A DNA stretch of 39,661 nt from Rhodobiaceae bacterium (GTDB lineage Bacteria > Pseudomonadota > Alphaproteobacteria > Rhizobiales > JAKPQE01). The notes beneath the pieces are model-generated. The model saw only the letters and a program-made list of their open reading frames with translations, was not told where the DNA came from and made no database searches. The DNA lies in assembly GCA_028278505.1 (NCBI GenBank), contig JANQEG010000044.1, positions 1 to 39,661 on the forward strand, written 5' to 3'. Made by a program: the position numbers and the translations under genes. Below, piece by piece: positions 1-9,593 of the stretch (position 1 is its first letter; each line of letters begins with the position of its first letter).

Positions 1-22
1 CGCACGCCCGGACGGCACTTTC

Positions 23-99
23 GGCGGGGTAGCTCAGCTGGTTAGAGCAGCGGAATCATAATCCGCGTGTCGGGGGTTCAAGTCCCTCCCCCGCTACCA
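23..99 (+). tRNA. tRNA-Met (anticodon CAU)
   Basis: A complete 77-nt cloverleaf with encoded CCA. The acceptor stem GGCGGGG pairs with CCCCGCT (first pair G-U). The D arm is GCTC/GAGC (32-35, 45-48) and the anticodon stem GCGGA/TCCGC (50-54, 62-66) encloses loop ATCATAA, giving anticodon CAT at 57-59. The T stem GGGGG/CCCTC closes loop TTCAAGT. CAU is read by elongator Met; initiator Met and lysidine-modified Ile2 share this anticodon, but the first acceptor pair and general sequence fit elongator Met best. The part from 56 to 99 is duplicated at 18891-18934, so the 3' half was probably supplied by an integrating element. Confidence 0.95.
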
Positions 100-154
100 A
101 ACTTCCTCAGATATTGCAGGTGGTTAGGTCTTGCGGCGTGCAAGCGCGCACATG

Positions 155-399
155 ACACGACACAGACGTCATCACCACCACCTCTCCATCGTCACCACCC
201 GGCTTGTCGGGGTGGTCCATTGGCCCGTCGACTTGCCGACGCAGTGGTGAAAGAACTCAAGCGCTTCTGAGCGCCGGCAGGCCATTGGATTGCCCGCATG
301 AATGAAGCGGGCAATGACGAAGGAAGAGGGGTCGAAAACGTCCCAAGATGCCAAAACCGGAAAAACCCCGCAGTACGGAATTACGCTGTTGTGTCGTGT
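155..399. repeat. MITE-like mosaic repeat, copy 1
   Basis: This 245-bp unit begins ACACGACACA (155-164) and ends with the exact inverse TGTGTCGTGT (390-399). Inside are a hairpin with a CACCACCCGG...GGGGTGG core followed by CCATTGG, and a second hairpin around ATTGCCCGC...GCGGGCAAT. The same order of parts is found at 18495-18746 in direct orientation and, more diverged, near 21535-21836. No coding capacity is seen, so it looks like a non-autonomous element or a composite intergenic repeat. Confidence 0.7.
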
Positions 400-762
400 A
401 GTGTATGCGCGCTGTTGACCCTAAGCCGACATCGTGCACGCCCTGAACGATGATCACCCACCATCAGTCCTGACCGCACTGCCCGAACCCGGCAATGTGG
501 GGAAACTGATACTGCCGTCCGAAACACGGTAATCACACCGCCGCCTTGGTGCGAAGGAAGGCGTGTCGGCGAGGAACGTCCTATAACCCCAGAGGACATG
601 TGTTCCATATTCGTTCGCTAACTTTTCCTGGATGTTGGTTCACATTCGACAACGGGCGAAATGTCAGGTCGACGAATTCATTTCGATGCCCGCACAGAGC
701 CGCTGCATTTGATATTCATTCAACCCGAATTCGAAGAAAATTGCTCTAAATATCAACAATCT

Positions 763-792
763 TTGGCGGATTTCTGCGAAAAATGTTATAGT
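763..792 (+). promoter_or_regulatory. Candidate sigma-70-type promoter for the sensor operon
   Basis: TTGGCG (763-768) and TATAGT (787-792) are separated by 18 bases in the AT-rich stretch ahead of the binding-protein gene, leaving a leader of about 130 bases. Such matches arise by chance, so this is only the best candidate in the gap. Confidence 0.3.
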
Positions 793-927
793 TCATTTAT
801 GGGGAGGAATGACGCGAAATATCTTCGTTCGCGTCAGGCGTGGCGTCGCAGATCAATCGAGCGTTCAGATTGGACGCCCGACGAATAACAGAAATACGTG
901 CTGCCACGGCTTCAACGGGGACCATCC

Positions 928-1821
928 ATGCTGCGCAAGCTCGTCCTGGCGTGCTTGGCGGTGCTCATGGCAATAACTGCCTATGCCGCCGACGAAAAAC
1001 CGATCAAGTTCGGCCTGACTGCCGTCGTCGTTCGTGACAATCTTCGCTTCTTTGACGAAATGGCCGGCTATCTGTCGAGCCATCTGGATCGCTCAGTGAC
1101 ATTCGTGCGGCGAAAGAGCTATCGCGAAATCATGGAATTGCTGGCGAGCGGCGATTTGGATTTCGCTTGGATCTGCGGTTATCCCCTCGTCCAAAAACGG
1201 GAACCGGAATTTCTGACTTTGCTCACGGTACCCGTCTACAAGGGCAAGCCGTTCTACCGGTCCTACATTATCGTCCACAAGGACAGTAACCTGAACAGCA
1301 TCGAGGATCTGCGCGGCAGGGTCTTTGCCTATTCGGATCCGGACTCGAACTCCGGCTATCTCTATCCGCGGTACCATTTGGCAACCAAGGGATACCGGCC
1401 CGACAACTTTTTCCGTCAAACGTTTTTCACCTATAACCATGCGGAAACCGTCGAAGCGGTCGCCGCGCGTTTTGCCAATGGTGGCGCTGTCGAATCCTAT
1501 ATCTGGGAGTTTCTTCAGATCACCAATCCGGAACTGGTCGGCCAGACCCGCGTCATCCATGCGTCATCCGAATTCGGTTTCCCGCCGATTGTCGCCCGCA
1601 ACGATTTACCGCCTGAACTGATCGGCGGAATGGCGCGCGCATTCGCTGGAATGAAATCGTCCGCCGATGGCCGACGTCTGCTTGGCGCGCTCCACCTTGA
1701 TGGTTTCGGCAACTATCACATTGATCTCTATAACGATATCCGGGTCATGGCGGCACAGATCCGCAAACGTAGCGACATCTCCGCCGTATCTCGTCGGCGC
1801 AATGGCGGGAAGGAGAGATGA
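928..1821 (+). CDS. PhnD-like periplasmic substrate-binding protein (sensor input)
   Basis: This 297-residue protein has a signal peptide (MLRKLVLACLAVLMAITAYA, cleavage after AYA near residue 20) and then a type-2 periplasmic binding fold of the phosphate/phosphonate (PhnD) class. The family hallmarks are FGLT near the mature N-terminus, the LASGDLDFAWICGYP segment, and the EDLRGRVFAYSDPDSNSG hinge region. ATG 928 is chosen because GGGGA lies about 8 bases upstream and the signal peptide starts there. There are no ABC permease or ATPase partners, and the next gene is a histidine kinase overlapping by ATGA. It therefore probably presents a periplasmic ligand to the kinase rather than feeding a transporter, as is known for three-component sensors of arsenic- and sulfur-oxyanion respiration. 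The ligand is not identifiable. Confidence 0.85.
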   Translation: MLRKLVLACLAVLMAITAYAADEKPIKFGLTAVVVRDNLRFFDEMAGYLSSHLDRSVTFVRRKSYREIMELLASGDLDFAWICGYPLVQKREPEFLTLLTVPVYKGKPFYRSYIIVHKDSNLNSIEDLRGRVFAYSDPDSNSGYLYPRYHLATKGYRPDNFFRQTFFTYNHAETVEAVAARFANGGAVESYIWEFLQITNPELVGQTRVIHASSEFGFPPIVARNDLPPELIGGMARAFAGMKSSADGRRLLGALHLDGFGNYHIDLYNDIRVMAAQIRKRSDISAVSRRRNGGKER

Positions 1822-3322
1822 GCGCGGCGCCGTACCGGCTCAGGAGCCTCTCGGTCGCGTTCCCAATCGCAATAACGGCGATTATCGCCGGCGTCGGTTT
1901 CACGATCGGCGCCGCCGTCATTCTTCAAGACTGGTTTCGCTTCCGCGAGGCGCTGGAGGAAAAGGCGTTGTTGCTGGCGCGGTCGATTGCCATTTCCGCG
2001 CCCGAAGTCATTCTGCAGAACGATTCCTGGACGCTTTTCAAGACGCTCCGCGAGACGGCGTCGAGCTCGCTCGACGGCATTCCCGATACGCGCATTCTCT
2101 CCGGCATGGTGCTCGATCCGCATGGCGTGATCCTCGCCCATCTGGAACCCGCCTCGCACCCCGTCGGCCTCGTCATCTCTCCGCGCGAGGACACCGAACG
2201 GCGCGTTCTCGACAAGGTTCTCAAGCTGAAAACCGCCGCGGTCATTCACGATAGCAGTTTTATAAACGAGACCTTCATCGAAGGGATTGTCCCGGTCTAT
2301 TCCGACGAGAAGAAGATCGCGATCGTCCGCCTGCGATTGTCGACCGCTGATCTCGTCTCGCAGGCCTGGAACGGTGCGATTACGGTGCTCGGGATCACCG
2401 TCGTCTTGGTCATCGTCGGAAGTGTTTTCGGCACGCTGATTTCGCGCCGCATGGTGCGGCCGATCGCGGCTCTCGCCCGCGGCATGGAATCCGTCGGCCG
2501 CGGCCACTTCTCCGACTTGCCGCCGATCGACACCAGAAATCGCCGAGACGAAATCGGCCAACTCGCCGCCTCGTTCGAGCGTATGGCCTCCGAGCTTGAG
2601 GACAAGAAGCTGCTCGAGCAGGAAATCGCTGCAAACGAGAAAATGGTCGCGCTCGGCCGTATCGCGGCCGGCGTCGCCCATGAAGTAAACAATCCGCTTG
2701 CCGGTATCTTGAACTGTCTAGACACGATCAAGAAGCGGCCTACCGACGGCGAGTTGTTGACACGGTATCTGCCGGTGATCGAAAACGGCCTTCACCGCAT
2801 TCGGCTTATCGTTGCCGGATTGCTCGGCGGTCTGCGTGTGGAGGGCGCCCAGGAGTTGGCCGGTCCGCAATGTCTCGATGATTTGCGTGAGATCGCCCTT
2901 GTCGAGATCGGCGACCGGCCGATCGATCTGGTCTGGAGCAACCGGCTTTCTACAAACGTCGCCCTGAACCGGCAGCGGGTCCAACAGGTCATATTCAATC
3001 TCTTGAAAAACGCGTTTCAGGTTCTCCAGGACGACGGCACAGTGAGTTTCCGGGCCTTCCAAGACGGTCATTGCGTGATCTTGGAAGTCGAAGACGACGG
3101 CCCGGGTATCTCGGCAGACCATCGCGAGCGATTGTTCGATCCCTTCTTTACAACGCGAAGCGACGGTACGGGTCTTGGCCTGTGGATCGTTTATCGCCTG
3201 GTGCGCAGCATGAACGGACAAATCGAAGTTGAAAGCGTCGAAGGAAAGGGCGCCCTGTTTCAGGTCTTCCTCCCGGCCCGCGCGGACAGTGATCGAATCG
3301 CCGATATGCGAAAGGTTGGTTG

Positions 3323-3323
<1 letters not shown>
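1818..3323 (+). CDS. Membrane sensor histidine kinase
   Basis: A 501-residue kinase. A first membrane segment lies at about 12-35, a periplasmic sensor region at about 36-186, a second membrane segment at about 187-208, then HAMP (about 209-262), HisKA with phosphoacceptor His288 in the AHEVNNPL H-box, and HATPase_c with N-box (VIFNLLKNAFQ), VEDDGPGI and TRSDGTGLGLWIV. Start ATG 1818 overlaps the binding-protein stop (ATGA), with AAGGAGAG in front. The stop overlaps the regulator start (TGATG), so the three genes are translationally coupled. The catalytic core is complete. It most likely reads ligand occupancy of the preceding binding protein and phosphorylates the following regulator. Confidence 0.93.
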
Positions 3324-4693
<1,370 letters not shown>

Positions 4694-4765
4694 TACCAAG
4701 GGCAGACAATTGTGACTCATCTGAAATGGGCCAGAATTATCGGCCCTTCGTATAAGGTGATCGGC

Positions 4766-5419
4766 ATGGCGGCCAGGCCGGAAAGACGCATCCTTCCAAT
4801 GGTTGTCTCGGCGATTTTGGGCATTGCGGCAATCCTACCGGGAAGCGCTGCCCAGGCATGCGGCTGGGGCGGCGACGGCGAGATGTCTCGTGAGGATATC
4901 GCCGGTTTTCCGACATTTGACGGGGAACCTCTGCCGGAAACGCTGTCATTGGCGACGGCGTGGCTTCCCAATCGGATGGGATTCGGCATCGCCGTCCCTG
5001 AACCCGGCCGCGCGATACCGTATCTTCAGGCGACATATGGGCGGCGGCCTAACGCAATCGGGGAATTCAAGGCGTACGGTTTTCGCGCCGTTATCGATAT
5101 TGGAACGCCCACCGCCAAGGCGGCACGACATCGCATCGAAGCTGAACTCGCCGGAATGTCCTATTTCAATATCCCCGTCGCCGGTGAGATGCCGAGCATT
5201 CCGGAGACGCAGCATTTCACGCGGCTCGTGCTGCAAACGGCCGATGACTCCCTGCTCGTCTATTCCTTGTCGCCGCAGCTCCTGGGCGTCATGTGGGCCT
5301 CGCACCGGATCAATCTGGGATCGCCCGTGTCGTTTGCCATCGCCGAAGCCCGGCTGCTGGGATTGACCGAAGAGCAGGAAGCGTTGCTCCGCAGACGCGC
5401 CGGTGCAGGGACGAATTGA
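4766..5419 (+). CDS. Secreted DUF442/DSP-like pseudo-phosphatase
   Basis: A 217-residue protein with a signal peptide (positive n-region ARPERR, hydrophobic 11-27, cleavage AQA before Cys32) followed by CGWGGDGE. The body resembles the DUF442 / dual-specificity phosphatase-like fold: AIPYLQ...GEFKAYGFRAVIDIGTP, then YFNIPV, then a region matching the P-loop and following helix. The P-loop, usually HC-x5-R, reads YSLSPQL here (166-172): Ser167 replaces the catalytic Cys and Leu172 the Arg. It should therefore be inactive as a Cys phosphatase and may bind a ligand or partner in the periplasm. ATG 4766 has AAGGTGA just upstream; a GTG at 4712 in frame lacks a good site and would bury the signal peptide. 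It sits 72 bp after the regulator on the same strand. Confidence 0.7.
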   Translation: MAARPERRILPMVVSAILGIAAILPGSAAQACGWGGDGEMSREDIAGFPTFDGEPLPETLSLATAWLPNRMGFGIAVPEPGRAIPYLQATYGRRPNAIGEFKAYGFRAVIDIGTPTAKAARHRIEAELAGMSYFNIPVAGEMPSIPETQHFTRLVLQTADDSLLVYSLSPQLLGVMWASHRINLGSPVSFAIAEARLLGLTEEQEALLRRRAGAGTN

Positions 5420-6079
5420 TCAGACCGTTTCGGGCACTTCGCCGCCGATCGTCTGCTGCTCGAATTCCAGGACGTTTTTGGCAAGCTTGGCCATCGCCGC
5501 ATAGAAGGGCAACTCCGCCTTGTCGATCACGGCGTCGCATAGTCTCGGAATCCAGTTGACCATATGTTCGGCGAGAAATTTCCCTTGCACGCGACGGCAC
5601 CAGTCCGCACGCTCCGTTTCTCCGCCGGACAGAAGATCGGCCTCCGCCGCGGCCAGTTTCTGCATGAACTCGAACGCGACGCTGACGTGATCGGGAAGCC
5701 CGGTAAAGTTCTGTTCGTACGTGAAACCGGCCGTTTCGATGAACTTCTTCACTGCCACGGTCCTTTCGCCCCACAGACCGCCTTCGCCGCCCTCGACATT
5801 GGCGAAGATCGATTCATGCGGCGAAAGATGGGATCCGGGACCGATGAATAGTTTTGTGAATTCGACGGACAATTCCTGAGCCAGATCTTCGGGTGGTGCC
5901 TGATGAAAAGCGGCACCGAGAGACAGATCCATAGCATCGAGCGTCTCTGTGAATCCGGGCGCCTTCAGCATCCGGACAAGCGCCTGTGTTGGCGCCGCCC
6001 GGAAGATCGCGGCCAACAGTCCATACACTTGCATGCGGGCACGCGCTTTGTCGGCCAAGTCCTTCCGGGCGGTATCCAT
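5420..6079 (-). CDS. TorD/DmsD-type molybdoenzyme maturation chaperone
   Basis: This 219-residue, all-helical cytoplasmic protein lacks a signal peptide. The family signature is SVEFTKLFIGPGSHLSPHES near residues 90-110, matching the E-x-x-x-L-F-x-G-P-x-x-P-x-x-S core of TorD-like chaperones. These bind the Tat leader of a molybdoenzyme and hold it for cofactor insertion. It begins 25 bases after the Mo-enzyme stop with GGAG ahead of the ATG, so it is the last gene of that operon. Its stop codon directly abuts the stop of the convergent pseudo-phosphatase (TGA then TCA, no bases between), leaving no room for an intergenic terminator. Confidence 0.88.
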   Translation of the reverse strand: MDTARKDLADKARARMQVYGLLAAIFRAAPTQALVRMLKAPGFTETLDAMDLSLGAAFHQAPPEDLAQELSVEFTKLFIGPGSHLSPHESIFANVEGGEGGLWGERTVAVKKFIETAGFTYEQNFTGLPDHVSVAFEFMQKLAAAEADLLSGGETERADWCRRVQGKFLAEHMVNWIPRLCDAVIDKAELPFYAAMAKLAKNVLEFEQQTIGGEVPETV

Positions 6080-6104
6080 CTTTCTGCTCCTTCGGTATTG
6101 CGGA

Positions 6105-8639
6105 TCAGGCCTTGGCGACCCGAACCACGTTATCCATCCAACGCATCGTCCCGCTGATCGGATCCGACCAGTTGGCCATCAGCACGTTGGGGTGGACGCC
6201 GTGTTTATCCCACCATTTGTTCTTGGCGTCCGGATCTGCCGCGCCGCCGCCGGGTGTCGGCGAAGCCTTGCCGGAACCGTAGACACCGGACTGCTGGCGA
6301 CCGAGGCTGTGGGAAATGGCGATGATGCCGGGAATGATCCCCTCAGTGACGTAGGCTGTCGTGGCGATTTCACCAGTGCCGTTGGTCACCTTGATCGCAT
6401 CACCGTCCTTGATGCCGCGTTCGGCCGCGGTCTTGGAATTGATCCAGGCCGGATTGTCGTGCTTGATCTCGGACAGCCATTTGCAGTGCGTCGTCCGGGA
6501 GTGCGTGTGCACGGCGGTCTTGTAGGTGGTGAGGATCAGTTCGTCGTCGGCCTTCTTCGTGTGCTCCGGTATCGGTGTGTATGTCGGGAACGCCGGAAGG
6601 CCTTTTTCGGCGAAGTTGTCGGAGTAGAAGTCCAGGTACCCCGCCTTGACGAACTTCGTATTCGGCGGATAGGCGAGATAGGCTGTGCCGTCAATATCCT
6701 GAGCCACGTAGCCTTTCTTGGCGCCCGGCGTCTTCAAATAGCCGACCGATTTCGCTTCCGCCTCGTCCTTGGCGCCGGATTTCTTCCAGTTCCAGTAGAC
6801 CCCGGTTTCATCGTCGAGGATGACCCCATCGCCGGAGGTGTCGACCGTCGCCTCGTAGAAGCCGTAGTTGGGTTTGGCGTTCGGATCGTGCCAGACGCCG
6901 TGCTTCTTCATGTACTCGAAGCCGCCAGCTCCCTTGACCCCCGGCGTCATTTCGCAGGACTGGCGGACGAAATCCTCCTTGCTTGAATAGGCAAGCTCGA
7001 AGCCGATGCGTTTTGCCAGTTCCGGCCAAACATCGCCCTGACACCGTGCCTCGCCAAGTGGCTTGACCAGCGGTTGCCGGATATAGAACTCGGCGATCTG
7101 ATTGGCAGAGACCATGTCCTCCCAATCCCACCGTTCCAGATAGGTGACGTCCGGCAGGATGATGTCGGCATATTGCGACGACTCGTCATAGACGATGGTG
7201 GTGCAGATCTGGAACGGGACGATGCTTTCATCCGCCATGATCGCGGCAACGCCATTGTTGTCGCCGTTGATGAAGGCCGGATTGTAGCAACTCCACCAAT
7301 AGACCTTCGGCCGGCCGTGCGAGCCGTCCTTGATCATCGGCCAGACCTGATGGCTGACGTGATGGGTCGGATAGGCCGCCTCACCGGGGAAGCCGTCATT
7401 GATGTTCAGCGATTTATGCACTTCAGCCACCGGCGATGACGGATGCTTCCAGCCGGCGCCAACGCCCATGACCCGGCCGCCGGCGCGGTCGAGATTGTTG
7501 GTAATGGCGGCAAGCAACATGGCCGCGCGTTCCTGATCGGCGCCGTGATAGTGCATGACGGTGCCGCGATAGGTGACCAGGCAGGCCGAATTCGCCTTGG
7601 CGAAATCGCGCGCGATCTGCCGGATCTTGTCGGCCGGAACGCCGCTCTGCTCCTCTGCGAATTCGGGCGTGAAAGCAGCCACCTGAGATGTGACGGCAGC
7701 GATCCTGTCGTCCACCGAGGCCTTATAGTCCTTGGTCACGCGCATGAATTTGAAATGGTCCTTTCTGAAAAGACCCTCGTTCATGATGACGTTGCACATG
7801 GCCAGCATGACCAGGCCGTCATGGCCGACATTGATGGGTACCCACTCCGTCGACATGGCTGCGGTATTGGTGAGCCGCACGTCGAAGGTATAGACCGGCA
7901 CATTGCGCTGAACCTTGGCCCGGATCAGCCGCTGCGCGGTCGGTATGTGGTTGGTGTGGGCCTCGAAATTGTTCGAGCCGAAAATGACAACGAAGTCGGT
8001 GTTGTCATAGTCCCAGTTGTCGTACATGCCGCCCCACAGGCTTTCCTGGCCGACCCATTTGCCGGCCTCGCACACCGAGGTGTGGTTGCCGATGGTCTTG
8101 GTGCCGTAAGCGGCCATGAAGTCGTACATGGTTGCGGCCTGAGACGCCTTGTGCCGGCCGTACTGGTACATGAACAGCTCCGGCGTGCCGGCATCGCGGA
8201 GTTCCTTGAGCTTTGCGGCGATGGTGTCGAGCGCCTCATCCCAGGAAATCCGTTTCCATTTGTGCTCGCCGCGTTTACCGACGCGTTGAAGCGGATAGAG
8301 GATCCGGTCCGGGAAGTAGACCTGGTTCACACCGGCCTGTCCGCGCGCGCAGAGTTTGCCGAGCGTGCGGATCGAATTCGGATTGCCTTCGATCTTTCTC
8401 AGCCGGCCGTCTTCGACGTGGCCGATGATGGAATCCCGGGTCACGCACTGCCAGCAGGCGGACGGAATAGCCTCGAGCTGCTTGCCGGTTGTCGGCGAGA
8501 AATCAATCCCGGACGCCTCCTTGGAGGGGATATCGGCGGTTCCGGCAAGGGCCTGACCGCTTGCTCCGGCCCCCGCCGCCAGCGCGGCGCTGCTCGCGCC
8601 CGCCAATTTCATGAAGTTTCGACGATCTAGTCTGGTCAT
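6105..8639 (-). CDS. Periplasmic molybdopterin oxidoreductase, DMSO-reductase superfamily
   Basis: An 844-residue catalytic subunit. The leader carries a Tat motif (DRRNFMKLAG, 5-14) and an Ala-rich region ending near LAG 31-33. The N-terminal FeS motif is C62-W-Q-C65-V-T-R-D69 ... C97, with Asp69 where the third Cys is usual. The MGD-binding domains follow, and HTSVCEAGKW places Cys190 as the likely Mo ligand, as in the sulfur-oxyanion and arsenate reductase branch. The C-terminal molydop-binding domain includes THCKWLSE and AISHSLGRQ. ATG 8639 is chosen because GGAGC precedes it and the Tat motif starts there; an upstream in-frame ATG adds 16 residues without a site. It lies between the FeS gene (28-bp gap) and the TorD gene. 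The substrate is unknown: thiosulfate, polysulfide, tetrathionate, arsenate or another oxyanion all remain possible. Confidence 0.9.
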   Translation of the reverse strand: MTRLDRRNFMKLAGASSAALAAGAGASGQALAGTADIPSKEASGIDFSPTTGKQLEAIPSACWQCVTRDSIIGHVEDGRLRKIEGNPNSIRTLGKLCARGQAGVNQVYFPDRILYPLQRVGKRGEHKWKRISWDEALDTIAAKLKELRDAGTPELFMYQYGRHKASQAATMYDFMAAYGTKTIGNHTSVCEAGKWVGQESLWGGMYDNWDYDNTDFVVIFGSNNFEAHTNHIPTAQRLIRAKVQRNVPVYTFDVRLTNTAAMSTEWVPINVGHDGLVMLAMCNVIMNEGLFRKDHFKFMRVTKDYKASVDDRIAAVTSQVAAFTPEFAEEQSGVPADKIRQIARDFAKANSACLVTYRGTVMHYHGADQERAAMLLAAITNNLDRAGGRVMGVGAGWKHPSSPVAEVHKSLNINDGFPGEAAYPTHHVSHQVWPMIKDGSHGRPKVYWWSCYNPAFINGDNNGVAAIMADESIVPFQICTTIVYDESSQYADIILPDVTYLERWDWEDMVSANQIAEFYIRQPLVKPLGEARCQGDVWPELAKRIGFELAYSSKEDFVRQSCEMTPGVKGAGGFEYMKKHGVWHDPNAKPNYGFYEATVDTSGDGVILDDETGVYWNWKKSGAKDEAEAKSVGYLKTPGAKKGYVAQDIDGTAYLAYPPNTKFVKAGYLDFYSDNFAEKGLPAFPTYTPIPEHTKKADDELILTTYKTAVHTHSRTTHCKWLSEIKHDNPAWINSKTAAERGIKDGDAIKVTNGTGEIATTAYVTEGIIPGIIAISHSLGRQQSGVYGSGKASPTPGGGAADPDAKNKWWDKHGVHPNVLMANWSDPISGTMRWMDNVVRVAKA

Positions 8640-8667
8640 TTTCGTTGCTCCTGTTCCGGCGGCCGGC

Positions 8668-9519
8668 TCACGGAATCTGGTCCACATAGTGGTCCAGCTT
8701 GCCCTTTTCGCGCTGCTTGTAGACGGTCTTCATCACGCCATCGGGATCGAGATAGAAGACGTGCGGATTGGTGCCTTCTTCGTGCAGCAGCACGTAGTCC
8801 GGCGTTGCCAGATTGTGCTCCTTGACGAGCATGGAGACTTCGCTTTCGGGATCGTTGAGATCGCCGAATATGCGGGCACGCCCCTGGCAGGTGTTGACGC
8901 AGGCCGGCTCGACGCCGTTGTCGACGCGATGGGCGCACATATCGCACTTGTCCGCGGCCTGTTCGGTCGGGTCCTTGCCGGCCTTGACGAACGGATCGAA
9001 CGAGCGCACGCCGTACGGACAGGCATCGAGGCATTTGCCGCAGCCGATGCACAGCTCTTTGTCGATCAGGATCAGCCCGTCGGGGCGTTTATAGGTCGCG
9101 CCATGCCGATAGCGGATCTTCTCGCCACTCGGAATGGTCCATTTGCGCCGCTCGCCGGGATATTCCGGACAGGCCGTCACGCAGGGCGGAACCTTGTCCT
9201 TCTCATTGCCCGCGCAGTGATTGCACATGATCGGCAGGAACCGCTTCTTCGTCTCCGGGAACGTTCCCCAGGTCTTCTCCTGGACGACGGTGCGGAACCG
9301 CCCGAGCGAAACGTCGTTCTCCGCCTTGCAGGCAACCGTGCAGGCGCGGCAACCGATACAGGCGCGAAGGTCCATCACCATCGCCCAACGCGGGGCCTTG
9401 GCGGCGGCCTTCGCTTCGCTCGCAGGTACGGCGACCGCCACGGCACCGACCGCGGCCGCGCCGCCGGCACCTGTCAACACGTCACGCCGGTTGACCATCG
9501 GCGCTTTTGTTTCAGTCAT
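8668..9519 (-). CDS. Tat-exported four-[4Fe-4S] electron-transfer subunit
   Basis: This 283-residue protein carries a Tat-like leader (NRRDVLTGAGG, 10-20) and is of the DmsB/PsrB/TtrB type. Sixteen Cys fall in four groups: 54/57/60/64, 99/102/113/117, 157/160/163/167 and 192/195/207/211, the full complement for four [4Fe-4S] clusters. It should form a periplasmic wire between the molybdoenzyme (next gene) and the multihaem cytochrome (previous gene). The ATG at 9519 has a strong GGAGG 9 bases upstream. No NrfD/PsrC gene follows, unlike the usual three-subunit arrangement, so electrons probably pass through the cytochrome. Confidence 0.93.
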   Translation of the reverse strand: MTETKAPMVNRRDVLTGAGGAAAVGAVAVAVPASEAKAAAKAPRWAMVMDLRACIGCRACTVACKAENDVSLGRFRTVVQEKTWGTFPETKKRFLPIMCNHCAGNEKDKVPPCVTACPEYPGERRKWTIPSGEKIRYRHGATYKRPDGLILIDKELCIGCGKCLDACPYGVRSFDPFVKAGKDPTEQAADKCDMCAHRVDNGVEPACVNTCQGRARIFGDLNDPESEVSMLVKEHNLATPDYVLLHEEGTNPHVFYLDPDGVMKTVYKQREKGKLDHYVDQIP

Positions 9520-9593
9520 GCTGGTTTCCTCCCTTTCGTTTCATGTTCGCTACGCCGCCCGGTATCCGCCGAGCAGTTGGCGCCGGTGCGCCG

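Larger units (their letters stand above)
100..927. other. Gene-free island left end
   Basis: No convincing gene lies between the tRNA and the binding-protein gene. Short open frames here have no family resemblance or good ribosome sites. The stretch holds the first copy of the 10-bp-TIR repeat (155-399), then an AT-richer segment (about 690-810) with a candidate promoter. An integrase gene would be expected here in a typical tRNA-borne island, and none is present. Confidence 0.7.

Noticed and set aside
100..927. A possible integrase or excisionase gene next to the tRNA
   Set aside because: No frame shows tyrosine-recombinase motifs or adequate length.
928..1821. Phosphonate ABC transporter binding protein as the function
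   Set aside because: No permease, ATPase or phosphonate-degradation genes are present, and the gene is coupled to a histidine kinase.
7443..8630. Long + strand frame opposite the Mo enzyme
   Set aside because: It is the GC-driven shadow of the molybdopterin gene. It has no recognisable motifs, whereas the - strand has Tat, FeS and MGD features.
6105..8639. Naming the Mo enzyme as arsenate, selenate, tetrathionate or thiosulfate reductase
   Set aside because: Motifs place it only in the broad branch with a likely Cys Mo ligand. No sequence feature seen here singles out a substrate, and no ars or other marker genes are nearby.
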